Origin: JAYVJH01 sp043777595 | Lineage (GTDB): Bacteria; Bacteroidota; Bacteroidia; Cytophagales; Spirosomataceae | Assembly: GCA_043777595.1 (NCBI GenBank) | Contig: JAYWHT010000080.1 | Location: forward strand, 1-35,836 | Length of the DNA stretch: 35,836 nucleotides | Direction: 5' to 3' | In this document: positions 7,451-13,573 of the stretch, one piece after another | How positions within the stretch are numbered: the stretch's first letter is position 1 | Layout: every line of letters begins with the position of its first letter | Made by a program: the position numbers and the translations under genes | The notes under the pieces: generated by a model | Seen by the model: only the letters and a program-made list of their open reading frames with translations | Told to the model about the DNA's origin: nothing | The model's database searches: none

Positions 7451-8185
7451 TTTTTTGTATTTGAGATAGGTATATCGGGCGTTGTCTTTGGCAATAATAT
7501 AACCATAACGACCGTCTAAGAAGCCGAATCTAAAAATATATTCAGATAAAAAACGAAAGATTGGACTGAAATAAATTTTGTAAAAAGGGGCTTTCTTACC
7601 AAAGAAAGCCCCTTTTTGGGCAAATAGCGTGCTGTATCGGTCGGTTTTGGCATAAAACTGCTCAACGCTATCGACCGTATAATGATAAACGTAGCCGTTG
7701 AGTTTCTGTATTTGATGTTCAGGCTTCAAGGTCAGTCCTTCGTGTACGGCATCGGTGTTCCATTCTATTTTGGTTTTGTCAAACAACCTGACGTGCGCCT
7801 CTGGATTCCAGCCACCAAACTTGATTAGTTTTCCACAAAAAACAGTTCTAAACGGTAAATCAAAGGCATCAAAACCTGGCTCGACCTCAAAAGCCGCTTT
7901 GATATTGGCCGCCAGCTCGTCCGAAACTACCTCGTCGTCGTCTATCGACAACACCCAGCGGTGTTTGGCTTGCCGATTACCAAAGTTTTTTTGTAACGAA
8001 TACCCTTCCCATTGTTTTCTGAAAACTCTTGCGCCTTTTTGGGCGGCTATTGCTTCGGTCTGGTCGATACTGTCAGAATCTATGACCACGACAATGTCAT
8101 CGGTTAGTATTTTGAGGGCATCAATGGTTCGGCCAATTTTTTGTTCTTGGTTTTTGGTAATTATTACGGCAGAAATATGGGGCAT
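7436..8185 (-). CDS. family 2 glycosyltransferase, WaaE/KdtX-like
   Basis: 249 aa from ATG 8185 (MPHISAVIITKNQEQKIGRTI), which places the GT-A start block right at the N-terminus. The longer frame to 8359 adds unlikely sequence. Visible motifs are VVVIDSDSIDQTEAIA, WVLSIDDDEVVSDEL with the DxD-type metal site, and GWNPEAHVRLFDKTKIEWNTDAVHEGL. The WNxDxVHE block is typical of WaaE/KdtX-like transferases acting on lipopolysaccharide core. The C-terminal KAPFYKIYFSPIFRFLSEYIFRFGFLDGRYGY is the usual membrane-associating tail. It adds a sugar, probably to LPS or another envelope glycan, at the cytoplasmic membrane face. A terminator-like hairpin is embedded in its coding sequence. Confidence 0.85.
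   Translation of the reverse strand: MPHISAVIITKNQEQKIGRTIDALKILTDDIVVVIDSDSIDQTEAIAAQKGARVFRKQWEGYSLQKNFGNRQAKHRWVLSIDDDEVVSDELAANIKAAFEVEPGFDAFDLPFRTVFCGKLIKFGGWNPEAHVRLFDKTKIEWNTDAVHEGLTLKPEHQIQKLNGYVYHYTVDSVEQFYAKTDRYSTLFAQKGAFFGKKAPFYKIYFSPIFRFLSEYIFRFGFLDGRYGYIIAKDNARYTYLKYKKLSRL
7582..7617 (+). terminator. terminator-like hairpin inside the converging glycosyltransferase gene
   Basis: Arms 7582-7597 and 7602-7617 are perfect 16-bp complements around the loop ACCA, a GGGGCTTTC/GAAAGCCCC core ending in five T. It lies 130 bp past the DAHP synthase stop, antisense to the glycosyltransferase coding sequence, and is also T-rich on the other strand. Confidence 0.6.
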
Positions 8186-8496
8186 TGGTCGAAAAGTAAA
8201 TATACTTATTCTGAGATTTGAATATTTTTGTTTGGCAAAATCAGAGCCACTAAACAGGCTAATTGAGTCTATGCCGCCACAAATGTAAGCAGTCAGATTG
8301 TTATATAAAATAGTTTGAGGTATTGGGCGTTTTTCTCTTACAATTAAGTAGGTAGCCAAAAGTTATTGGACAAATGGCTATTATTTTTACTTTTGACTGG
8401 CTATTTATAATTTTTTTGGTTGCGCTATAAAATTTCTCAAAAAAATATTAAAAAATATTTGGATAATTAAAAAATAGCCTTTAGTCTAGCATCATC

Positions 8497-8518
8497 AAAG
8501 TAGCAACGGCTACTTTTT
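8497..8518 (+). terminator. short terminator-like hairpin
   Basis: AAAGTAGC (8497-8504), loop AACG, GCTACTTT (8509-8516) running into further T. A compact 8-bp stem with a U-tract. It would stop transcripts arriving from the left before the peptide-locus leader. Confidence 0.5.
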
Positions 8519-8597
8519 ATAAAATATTATTTGCGTTTTTAGCTATACGAACCTGTACCTGAAAAGTCCAAAACGAAAGCACACAGGAAAAGTAAGC

Positions 8598-8692
8598 CAA
8601 CGTTCACGTTAATGCGTGAGCGTTGCTTCACTTTGCGCACAGGGCTTGGACTCCCTCGGATGTGAAGTAAGGACAACGCCCACGCTTTTTTT
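8598..8692 (+). promoter_or_regulatory. candidate attenuator: alternative antiterminator and terminator hairpins
   Basis: Segment 8614-8625 (GCGTGAGCGTTG) can pair in two ways. Upstream, CAACGTTCACG (8598-8608) pairs with 8615-8625: 11 bp with one G-U pair and a 6-base loop. Downstream, CAACGCCCACGC (8674-8685) pairs with 8614-8625: 11 of 12 bp, helped by CTTCAC/GTGAAG (8626-8631 with 8662-8667) and directly followed by seven T (8686-8692). Only one can form, which is the classic antiterminator/terminator arrangement. The peptide precursor gene starts 133 bp downstream. It could instead be a stand-alone small RNA or a dispersed repeat. Confidence 0.5.
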
Positions 8693-8825
8693 ATGTTATG
8701 TGGGCTACAAACACGATTGAACGTGCACACTCAATAAATAGGTATTTGCTGGGAGACCTATCAAAAACACTTGGCGCAGTTTTTTTCTAAAACAATTTTT
8801 CTAAACAGTTTAAACAATTACAATT

Positions 8826-9032
8826 ATGAAAAGATTAGAGATTGAACAAATGGAAGTGGTGAGTGGGGAAGGGTATGCTGCTAGCTTTTGTGCTACGGTT
8901 ACTGGTTTAGCCGCTGTGTCGGCGTCTTTCCCAACCGTGGGTGCAGCAGTAGCAGCCTCAGGGCCATGGGGAATGATTGCTGTCTTAGGTTCGGTAACTT
9001 ATTGCGCTGGCTATCTTGCTGGTAAATGGTAA
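8826..9032 (+). CDS. small secreted-peptide (bacteriocin-like) precursor with double-glycine-type leader
   Basis: 68 aa. MKRLEIEQMEVVSGEG resembles the leaders cleaved by C39-peptidase exporters (LxxxxMExVxGG). Here the usual GG is Gly14-Glu15, followed by Gly16, so the cut site is uncertain. The remaining roughly 53 residues are rich in Gly, Ala, Val and Ser, largely hydrophobic, with just two cysteines (Cys22 and Cys60) that could form one disulfide or carry a modification, and end in KW. A C39-peptidase ABC exporter, a thioredoxin-like protein and a glycosyltransferase follow on the same strand. The likely role is a secreted antimicrobial or signalling peptide. No homologue is claimed. Confidence 0.7.
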   Translation: MKRLEIEQMEVVSGEGYAASFCATVTGLAAVSASFPTVGAAVAASGPWGMIAVLGSVTYCAGYLAGKW

Positions 9033-9068
9033 AAAATGCTATAACTACAGAAATATTATAAAGCCATA

Positions 9069-9254
9069 ATGATGAATAAATATCCTAAAATAAATTTTTT
9101 ATTATTGATTATTTCAATCGCACTTATGTGCCTTTTTTATAAAAACAAAGGGTTGGATTCCTTGAAAGATGATTGGAAAATGAGTATTTTAGGTGCATTG
9201 TCAGCAATTGGCCTGTTCCTATTTCTGACGAGAAAGTATTTTTTTACTAAGTAA
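9069..9254 (+). CDS. small two-helix membrane protein, candidate immunity protein
   Basis: 61 aa, ATG at 9069 with a second ATG at 9072. Two membrane segments are visible, INFLLLIISIALMCLFY and ILGALSAIGLFLFLT, joined by a charged loop KNKGLDSLKDDWKMS, with a basic tail. It starts 36 bp after the peptide precursor. Small membrane proteins in this position often give self-immunity in bacteriocin loci, which is the basis of the suggestion. No family is recognised. A weak stem-loop follows it. Confidence 0.6.
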   Translation: MMNKYPKINFLLLIISIALMCLFYKNKGLDSLKDDWKMSILGALSAIGLFLFLTRKYFFTK

Positions 9255-9272
9255 CTTACTATAAAACGCCCG

Positions 9273-9292
9273 TCCTGATTTTCGAATCGGGA
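9273..9292 (+). terminator. TTCG-capped stem-loop after the first two small genes
   Basis: TCCTGATT-TTCG-AATCGGGA, 8 bp with one G-T pair, 18 bp after the small membrane protein. No T-run follows. It could set different expression levels for the peptide/immunity pair and the downstream biosynthesis genes, either as a weak terminator or as a 3' RNA stabiliser. Confidence 0.35.
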
Positions 9293-9357
9293 TTGCTATA
9301 GTGTGGCGATTATATCGCTATCCAAATAAAGCATTGACGTAGCAACACAATTTATTT

Positions 9358-10035
9358 ATGGACAAACGATTATTATTCCCGCTTTTGGTGGGAACGGTGG
9401 CTCTATTTGGCTTTCTAAACAGTTATGTGCTTATTAACGAGGGGCTTTATTTCAACAATTTTGCCGAGCAACTAAGCTACGAGCAAATTGAGGATATGTT
9501 GGCCCAAGGCAAACGGTGGGAGTGGTTGGGCTATGCCATCATTCCTGTTATCTACCTCATCAAGTTGTCGTTGGTGGCAGCTTGTTTGAGTGTAGGTGTG
9601 TTTTTTGTTCACAATCGCTTTGAGTTCAGGCGGTTGTGGGGTGTGGCATTGGTAGCTGAATTTGTGTTTTTGCTGCCTATCATCATCAAAGTGTTATGGT
9701 TTGCTTTTGTCCAAACCAATTATACCCTCAAAGACCTACAGTTTTTTTATCCGTTATCAGCCCTTAATTTTTTCGACTACAAGCATTTGGATACTTGGTG
9801 GGTTTATCCGCTACAAACCCTCAATGTGTTTGAGGTGATTTATTGGGTGGTGCTGGCGTGGGGAATACAGCCCCCCCCGCCCCCGATGGGGGAGTTAAGT
9901 ACAAATCAAAATAACTCCCAACCCATCGGGGAGGGCTGGGGTGGGGCGCTCAGCCTCGTCATGGGCAGTTATGGTGTTGGTTTGGTGTTGTGGGTGGCTT
10001 TGGTCATGTTTCTGACAGTGAGTTATAGTGCGTAG
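9358..10035 (+). CDS. polytopic membrane protein of the peptide locus (Yip1-like?)
   Basis: 225 aa with about five hydrophobic segments: LLFPLLVGTVALFGFL, WLGYAIIPVIYLIKLSLVAACL, LWGVALVAEFVFLLPIIIKVLW, WVYPLQTLNVFEVIYWVVLAWG and the last one near GSYGVGLVLWVALVMFLTV. The region between the last two (residues about 171-197, PPPPPMGELSTNQNNSQPIGEGWGG) is encoded by a G/C-rich palindromic repeat and looks inserted. The overall pattern is vaguely Yip1-like, but the family is not certain. Its place between the peptide genes and the thioredoxin-like gene suggests a role in maturation, export or immunity. Confidence 0.6.
   Translation: MDKRLLFPLLVGTVALFGFLNSYVLINEGLYFNNFAEQLSYEQIEDMLAQGKRWEWLGYAIIPVIYLIKLSLVAACLSVGVFFVHNRFEFRRLWGVALVAEFVFLLPIIIKVLWFAFVQTNYTLKDLQFFYPLSALNFFDYKHLDTWWVYPLQTLNVFEVIYWVVLAWGIQPPPPPMGELSTNQNNSQPIGEGWGGALSLVMGSYGVGLVLWVALVMFLTVSYSA
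9868..9948. repeat. G/C-rich palindromic repeat, copy R1, inside the membrane-protein gene
   Basis: CAG plus eight C, then GCCCCCGATGGGGGAG, a short AT-rich middle, then AACTCCCAACCCATCGGGG and GAGGGCTGGGGTGGGGC. The two halves are inverted relatives. It is read in frame as a Pro/Gly-rich insert. Confidence 0.75.
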
Positions 10036-10105
10036 TACAATGTGCTGATGTGCCAGTATGCCAATGTGCCGATGGTTTTGGTATGAAAAACCAATCTTCT
10101 TTCAA

Positions 10106-10651
10106 ATGATGAATCGAAAAAAAATTATTGTGTTGTTGTTGCTTTTGGTGTTTGTGGCAGCGGCTTGGCTTTTTGTGCGTACATCGGCCAAGATAACTCA
10201 AAAACAACAACTCGAAGCCAGTATTCAGACCCTACCCAACATATCAGTTTTAGGATTAGATAGTACACAAATAAACATAAAACAATCATTTAGTAACTCC
10301 CCCATCGGGGCGGCAGCCGTTGCTGGTCGGGGGGCGGTTTTTTACTTCGACCCCGACTGTGAGCATTGCCAAGCCGAGGCACAGGCATTGAGCAGGCAAG
10401 TAAAGGCTTTTGAGAACACAAAACTATGGTGGTTGTCGGTAGCGAGTTTGGCTAAGTTACGGGCTTTTGAGCGCAAATATGCTTTACAAAAAATCTTTGG
10501 TCAAAATCTTAAAATCGCACAACTGTCTAACGAGCAAGCCGATAAAGTGTTTGGGTTTAGGGTTGTGCCTACTATTTTAATCTATGACAGCCAGCAAAAA
10601 TTAGTAAAAAAATATGTGGGGCAAACTAAGATAGAAACCCTTATAAAATGA
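10106..10651 (+). CDS. membrane-anchored thioredoxin-like thiol-disulfide protein
   Basis: 181 aa from ATG 10106 (a second ATG at 10109). An upstream start at 10058 would add a cysteine/tryptophan-rich stretch encoded by low-complexity repeats. The N-terminal segment IIVLLLLLVFVAAAWLFV anchors the protein. The thioredoxin fold follows, with the redox motif CEHC in FYFDPDCEHCQAEAQAL and the cis-Pro block RVVPTILIYD. It would act outside the cytoplasmic membrane, forming or exchanging disulfides, plausibly in the two-Cys peptide. Residues just before the active strand (NSPIGAAAVAGRGA) come from a degenerate palindromic repeat. It parallels BdbA in the sublancin cluster by role only. Confidence 0.8.
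   Translation: MMNRKKIIVLLLLLVFVAAAWLFVRTSAKITQKQQLEASIQTLPNISVLGLDSTQINIKQSFSNSPIGAAAVAGRGAVFYFDPDCEHCQAEAQALSRQVKAFENTKLWWLSVASLAKLRAFERKYALQKIFGQNLKIAQLSNEQADKVFGFRVVPTILIYDSQQKLVKKYVGQTKIETLIK
10295..10336. repeat. G/C-rich palindromic repeat, copy R2, degenerate, inside the thioredoxin-like gene
   Basis: AACTCCCCCATCGGGGCGG followed by a diverged second half ending TCGGGGGGCGG. Read in frame, just upstream of the CEHC active site. Confidence 0.55.
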
Positions 10652-10661
10652 AGTAAATGAA

Positions 10662-12050
10662 ATGAATGAAGACAATGAAGAAATTATAAGCTATAAGAAA
10701 AACTCTCCCTTCGGGGGTAGGGGGCTTGCTTTGTTTATAATGAGTGCCGCTAAGGGGCATCTGAATGCCTCGTTTGGTTTGGCTCGGTTGGTTCAGAGAA
10801 GTAGTAAAGTTATCTTTGCAGCCCCTTTGCAGATGCACGCATACATTGGTCAGCAAGGTTTTGGAGCGGTGTCGTTGGAGGGTTTGCCTTTTGGCATCAA
10901 TGGCGAAAAAGCCTTGGACGATATGGCGCAGTTGCAAAGGGTCAAGTATTTTGATAGCCTCATTGACCGTTTTTATGACAAAATATACACCACTCGCCGA
11001 GAAGCCATCGAGCGAATTGTTCAGCAAACAAAACCCGATTTAGTGTTTTTAGATTCGTTTCAAAGTACCGATTTTATACTTTTATATCCGTTATCAAAAA
11101 AATACAATTTTCAGATAATATTCGTCCAAACGATGTTTTCTTTTCGTCAGCAGCCCTGCAATTTACCCTTAGACTGTGCGGTTGTTGCCAACTCTACCAC
11201 AAATTTTAATTGGTATTGGCAATGGTACTACTTCAAACGCAGGCTACGTTTTATACGAGAAAGCGTTATTTATTTGGGTAAGAGCAACAGGCGAATGGTC
11301 AGCGACGCCATCGCTCGGAGCGATGGCGTCGCTCAGGCCATTGACTACGACCAGTGTTTTAGAGTTGGCTTTAAGAATATTCCAGAGTTGATTATCGCTC
11401 CGCAGGGGCTGGAGTTTACAACTCAAAAACAACCCTATCAATATTATTTGGGTCTGATGGTAGATATTGAACGAGTAGAAACGGTCAGCGAGTCAGTACG
11501 AATATTTTTGAATAATCTCCCAACCGACCGCATACTTATCTACTGCTCGCTCGGCACACTCTATGCAGACTACGGGAACCAAAAACATATTTTGCGATTT
11601 TTTAAAAACTTACTCCAAACTGCAGTGCAACTCGCTGACTGTGAGTTTATTATTAGTCTGTCAGGGTTGTTTAGCAAACAGTTTATTGACATACCGCCCA
11701 ATGTTCATTTTTTTGAATTTGTACCTCAAATTCTGATTCTGAAACGTAGTGCTGTTTTTGTTACACATGGAGGCCTCAATTCTATCAGAGAGAGCATTGC
11801 CTTGGGCGTGCCGATGTTGGTTTACCCCGTAGATTTACGCTGGGACCAGCCTGGCAATGCTGCCAAAGTGGTATTTCATGGTTTGGGGTTGCACGGCAAA
11901 ATGGCCATAGACAACGCTAAGCAAATAGAAACCAAAATCAAGACACTTTACCAAAATCCCAGTTTCAAAGAACGTATTTTGAAGTTTAGGAATGAAGACC
12001 GTAGCGAAGCCATCGCCTCAATATTAAGTAAAATGAAGAAAATGAAATGA
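10662..12050 (+). CDS. GT1-family (UGT-like, GT-B fold) glycosyltransferase
   Basis: 462 aa. The N-terminal domain starts at LALFIMSAAKGHLNASFGLARLVQ, the GT-B first-strand block. The residues before it are partly encoded by palindromic repeat R3. The C-terminal nucleotide-sugar site is clear: VHFFEFVPQILILKRSAVFVTHGGLNSIRESIALGVPMLVYPVDLRWDQPGNAAKV, matching the UGT HGG...D.Q.GNA signature. The enzyme should transfer a sugar from a UDP- or dTDP-sugar. The substrate is unknown; its position between the thioredoxin-like and exporter genes points to the locus peptide. The stop overlaps the exporter start by 4 bp (ATGA), so translation is coupled. An extra segment (SDAIARSDGVAQAI) is encoded by a 33-bp palindrome. 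Confidence 0.85.
   Translation: MNEDNEEIISYKKNSPFGGRGLALFIMSAAKGHLNASFGLARLVQRSSKVIFAAPLQMHAYIGQQGFGAVSLEGLPFGINGEKALDDMAQLQRVKYFDSLIDRFYDKIYTTRREAIERIVQQTKPDLVFLDSFQSTDFILLYPLSKKYNFQIIFVQTMFSFRQQPCNLPLDCAVVANSTTNFNWYWQWYYFKRRLRFIRESVIYLGKSNRRMVSDAIARSDGVAQAIDYDQCFRVGFKNIPELIIAPQGLEFTTQKQPYQYYLGLMVDIERVETVSESVRIFLNNLPTDRILIYCSLGTLYADYGNQKHILRFFKNLLQTAVQLADCEFIISLSGLFSKQFIDIPPNVHFFEFVPQILILKRSAVFVTHGGLNSIRESIALGVPMLVYPVDLRWDQPGNAAKVVFHGLGLHGKMAIDNAKQIETKIKTLYQNPSFKERILKFRNEDRSEAIASILSKMKKMK
10701..10727. repeat. G/C-rich palindromic repeat, half copy R3, at the glycosyltransferase N-terminus
   Basis: AACTCTCCCTTCGGGGGTAGGGGGCTT, translated in frame as NSPFGGRGL. It matches the right half of the fuller copies at 9868 and 13538. 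Confidence 0.65.
11301..11333. repeat. perfect 33-bp palindrome inside the glycosyltransferase gene
   Basis: The arms 11301-11316 (AGCGACGCCATCGCTC) and 11318-11333 are exact reverse complements around a single central G. In frame it encodes part of SDAIARSDGVAQ. It is unrelated to the poly-C/poly-G repeat family around it. Confidence 0.85.
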
Positions 12051-13573
12051 ATGAAAAAAAAGTAAGTAATAAAAAAACTCCTCCACTGGGGGTTAGGGGG
12101 GCTACCCTCCAACACGACCAACGAGACTGCGGCGTAGCCTGTTTGTTGTCGTTGGTGCGGTACTATGGTGGCGATAGTAGCTTTGAGCATATCCGCCGCT
12201 TGTGTGGTGCCGATCTCACAGGTACAACGCTACTGGGCCTCAAAGAAGCCGCCAATCAGTTGGGTTTTGAAGCCGACGGTTACGAGTCAGACATTGCGGC
12301 ACTCGTCGAACACGGCCAGCCAACGATATTACACGTAGAACTTGAAGAAGGGCGGCAGCATTACGTGGTTTGGTACAGCCCCGCGCGGCGTACCGTCCTA
12401 ACCCCCGATGGGGGAATTAAAAAAACTCCCCAACCCATCGGGGGGGGGCTGGGGGTGGGGCTGCACCGCATCGGTGACCCTGCTCGTGGGGTTGTGGAGT
12501 GGACTGACGAACAACTGGCAAAATACTGGAAATCAGGTACGTGTTTGGTATTAAAGCCTACCGAGAAGTTTGAAACCGTGGGCAACTGGCGAAGTAAACA
12601 AAAGGCATGGTTTTTGGAGGTATTACGGCAAGATATTCCACTTTTGGCAGTTACGGCCACTATCGGTATTTTGATTGCGGCACTTGGCTTGGCCATGTCG
12701 GTTTATTCTCAGCAACTGATTGACAAAATTTTACCGTCCCGAAACACCGACAAAATCGTTATCTCTACCGTGCTTGTCGTAGTTTTGTTATTGGGGCGTG
12801 TGGGGTTAAGTATATTACGTCAATTTTTGTTGTTGCGCCAAAGTAAAGAGTTTGGGCTACGGCTCAACGCCGCTTTTTATGAGCCATTGCTACACCTACC
12901 CAAATCATTTTTTGATACCCGCAAAATAGGCGATTTTGTGGCCCGCCTCAACGATACTCAGCGTATTCAGCACACGGTCAGTGTGTTGGCTGGCAACTTG
13001 CTGGTAGATTTTTTGATGGTACTGACGGCCTTTGGGCTATTGTTTTATTATAATTGGCAAGTGGGCTTGTTGAGTTTGGGAATATTACCTATATATTTTG
13101 GGTTGATTTATGGCCAAAACAAAAAGATAATCGAAGCTCAAACCAATGTCATGGTGGCCTATTCTTTGAGCGAAAGCAACTATATTAACACTATTCAGGG
13201 CATTGCCGATGTCAAAAACAAAAATAAGCAACGATTTTTCAGCGACATCAATCGTTTGCTTTATGGTAATTTTCAAGAAAAAGCCTATCAGTCGGGTATC
13301 GTCCAAACACGTCTTTCGGCATCGGCGGGGGTAGTTTCGGTGTTGTTTATTGCAGTAGTTTTGGCTATTACTATTTTTCAAGTACAACAAAAGGTATTAA
13401 AAATTGGTGAAATGACGGCTATTTTGGGCATTATTTCAACCCTCCTGCCGTCGGTTACTAATCTTGCTTTGGTGTCAGTGCCGTTCAATGAGGCAAAGGT
13501 GGCTTTTAATAGAATGTATGAGTTTCAAGCCTCAGCCCCAGCCCCCCCCCGCCCCCGATGGGGGAGCTTGTAA
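12047..13573 (+). CDS. C39-peptidase ABC exporter (PCAT), N-terminal part: peptidase and membrane domains
   Basis: 508 aa before a premature stop. Residues about 19-160 are a C39 peptidase: Gln22 and Cys28 in TLQHDQRDCGVACLLSL, His105 in RQHYVVWY and Asp144 in IGDPARGVVEWT complete the catalytic set. Residues about 190-480 are an ABC membrane domain with six helices (LLAVTATIGILIAALGLAMSVYSQQLIDKI onward). Such proteins cut double-glycine leaders and export the peptide. Two segments come from palindromic repeats: the N-terminus (KKTPPLGVRGA) and residues 114-139, between His105 and Asp144. The frame ends inside repeat R6 at a run of nine C; the ATPase domain continues in another frame. Confidence 0.85.
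   Translation: MNEKKVSNKKTPPLGVRGATLQHDQRDCGVACLLSLVRYYGGDSSFEHIRRLCGADLTGTTLLGLKEAANQLGFEADGYESDIAALVEHGQPTILHVELEEGRQHYVVWYSPARRTVLTPDGGIKKTPQPIGGGLGVGLHRIGDPARGVVEWTDEQLAKYWKSGTCLVLKPTEKFETVGNWRSKQKAWFLEVLRQDIPLLAVTATIGILIAALGLAMSVYSQQLIDKILPSRNTDKIVISTVLVVVLLLGRVGLSILRQFLLLRQSKEFGLRLNAAFYEPLLHLPKSFFDTRKIGDFVARLNDTQRIQHTVSVLAGNLLVDFLMVLTAFGLLFYYNWQVGLLSLGILPIYFGLIYGQNKKIIEAQTNVMVAYSLSESNYINTIQGIADVKNKNKQRFFSDINRLLYGNFQEKAYQSGIVQTRLSASAGVVSVLFIAVVLAITIFQVQQKVLKIGEMTAILGIISTLLPSVTNLALVSVPFNEAKVAFNRMYEFQASAPAPPRPRWGSL
12077..12103. repeat. G/C-rich palindromic repeat, half copy R4, at the exporter N-terminus
   Basis: AACTCCTCCACTGGGGGTTAGGGGGGC, translated in frame as TPPLGVRGA immediately before the C39 peptidase block. 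Same half-element type as R3. Confidence 0.6.
12375..12462. repeat. G/C-rich palindromic repeat, copy R5, inside the C39 peptidase domain
   Basis: Left half CAGCCCCGCGCGG then ACCCCCGATGGGGGAATT; right half AACTCCCCAACCCATCGG followed by a G-run and CTGGGGGTGGGGCTG. Read in frame as about 26 extra residues between the catalytic His and Asp. Confidence 0.75.

Larger units (their letters stand above)
8186..8825. other. 640-bp intergenic region upstream of the peptide locus
   Basis: No convincing protein gene. The minus-strand frame of 63 aa at 8539-8730 coincides with RNA-like inverted repeats and has no family resemblance. The region holds a short terminator-like hairpin (8497-8518), a mutually exclusive hairpin pair ending in a T-run (8598-8692) and a weak ATAGGT/ACCTAT pair (8738-8761). 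On the minus strand TACATTTG (8280-8287) could be a -7 element for the glycosyltransferase gene. No convincing TAnnTTTG element was found immediately before the peptide gene. Confidence 0.6.

Noticed and set aside
8539..8730. 63-aa minus-strand open frame upstream of the peptide locus
   Set aside because: It coincides with the inverted repeats of the candidate attenuator, has no family resemblance and has no promoter or neighbour on its strand.
10036..10080. GTGCTGATGTGCCAGTATGCC tandem-like words giving a longer thioredoxin N-terminus
   Set aside because: Low-complexity sequence between genes; the ATG at 10106 directly precedes a normal membrane anchor.
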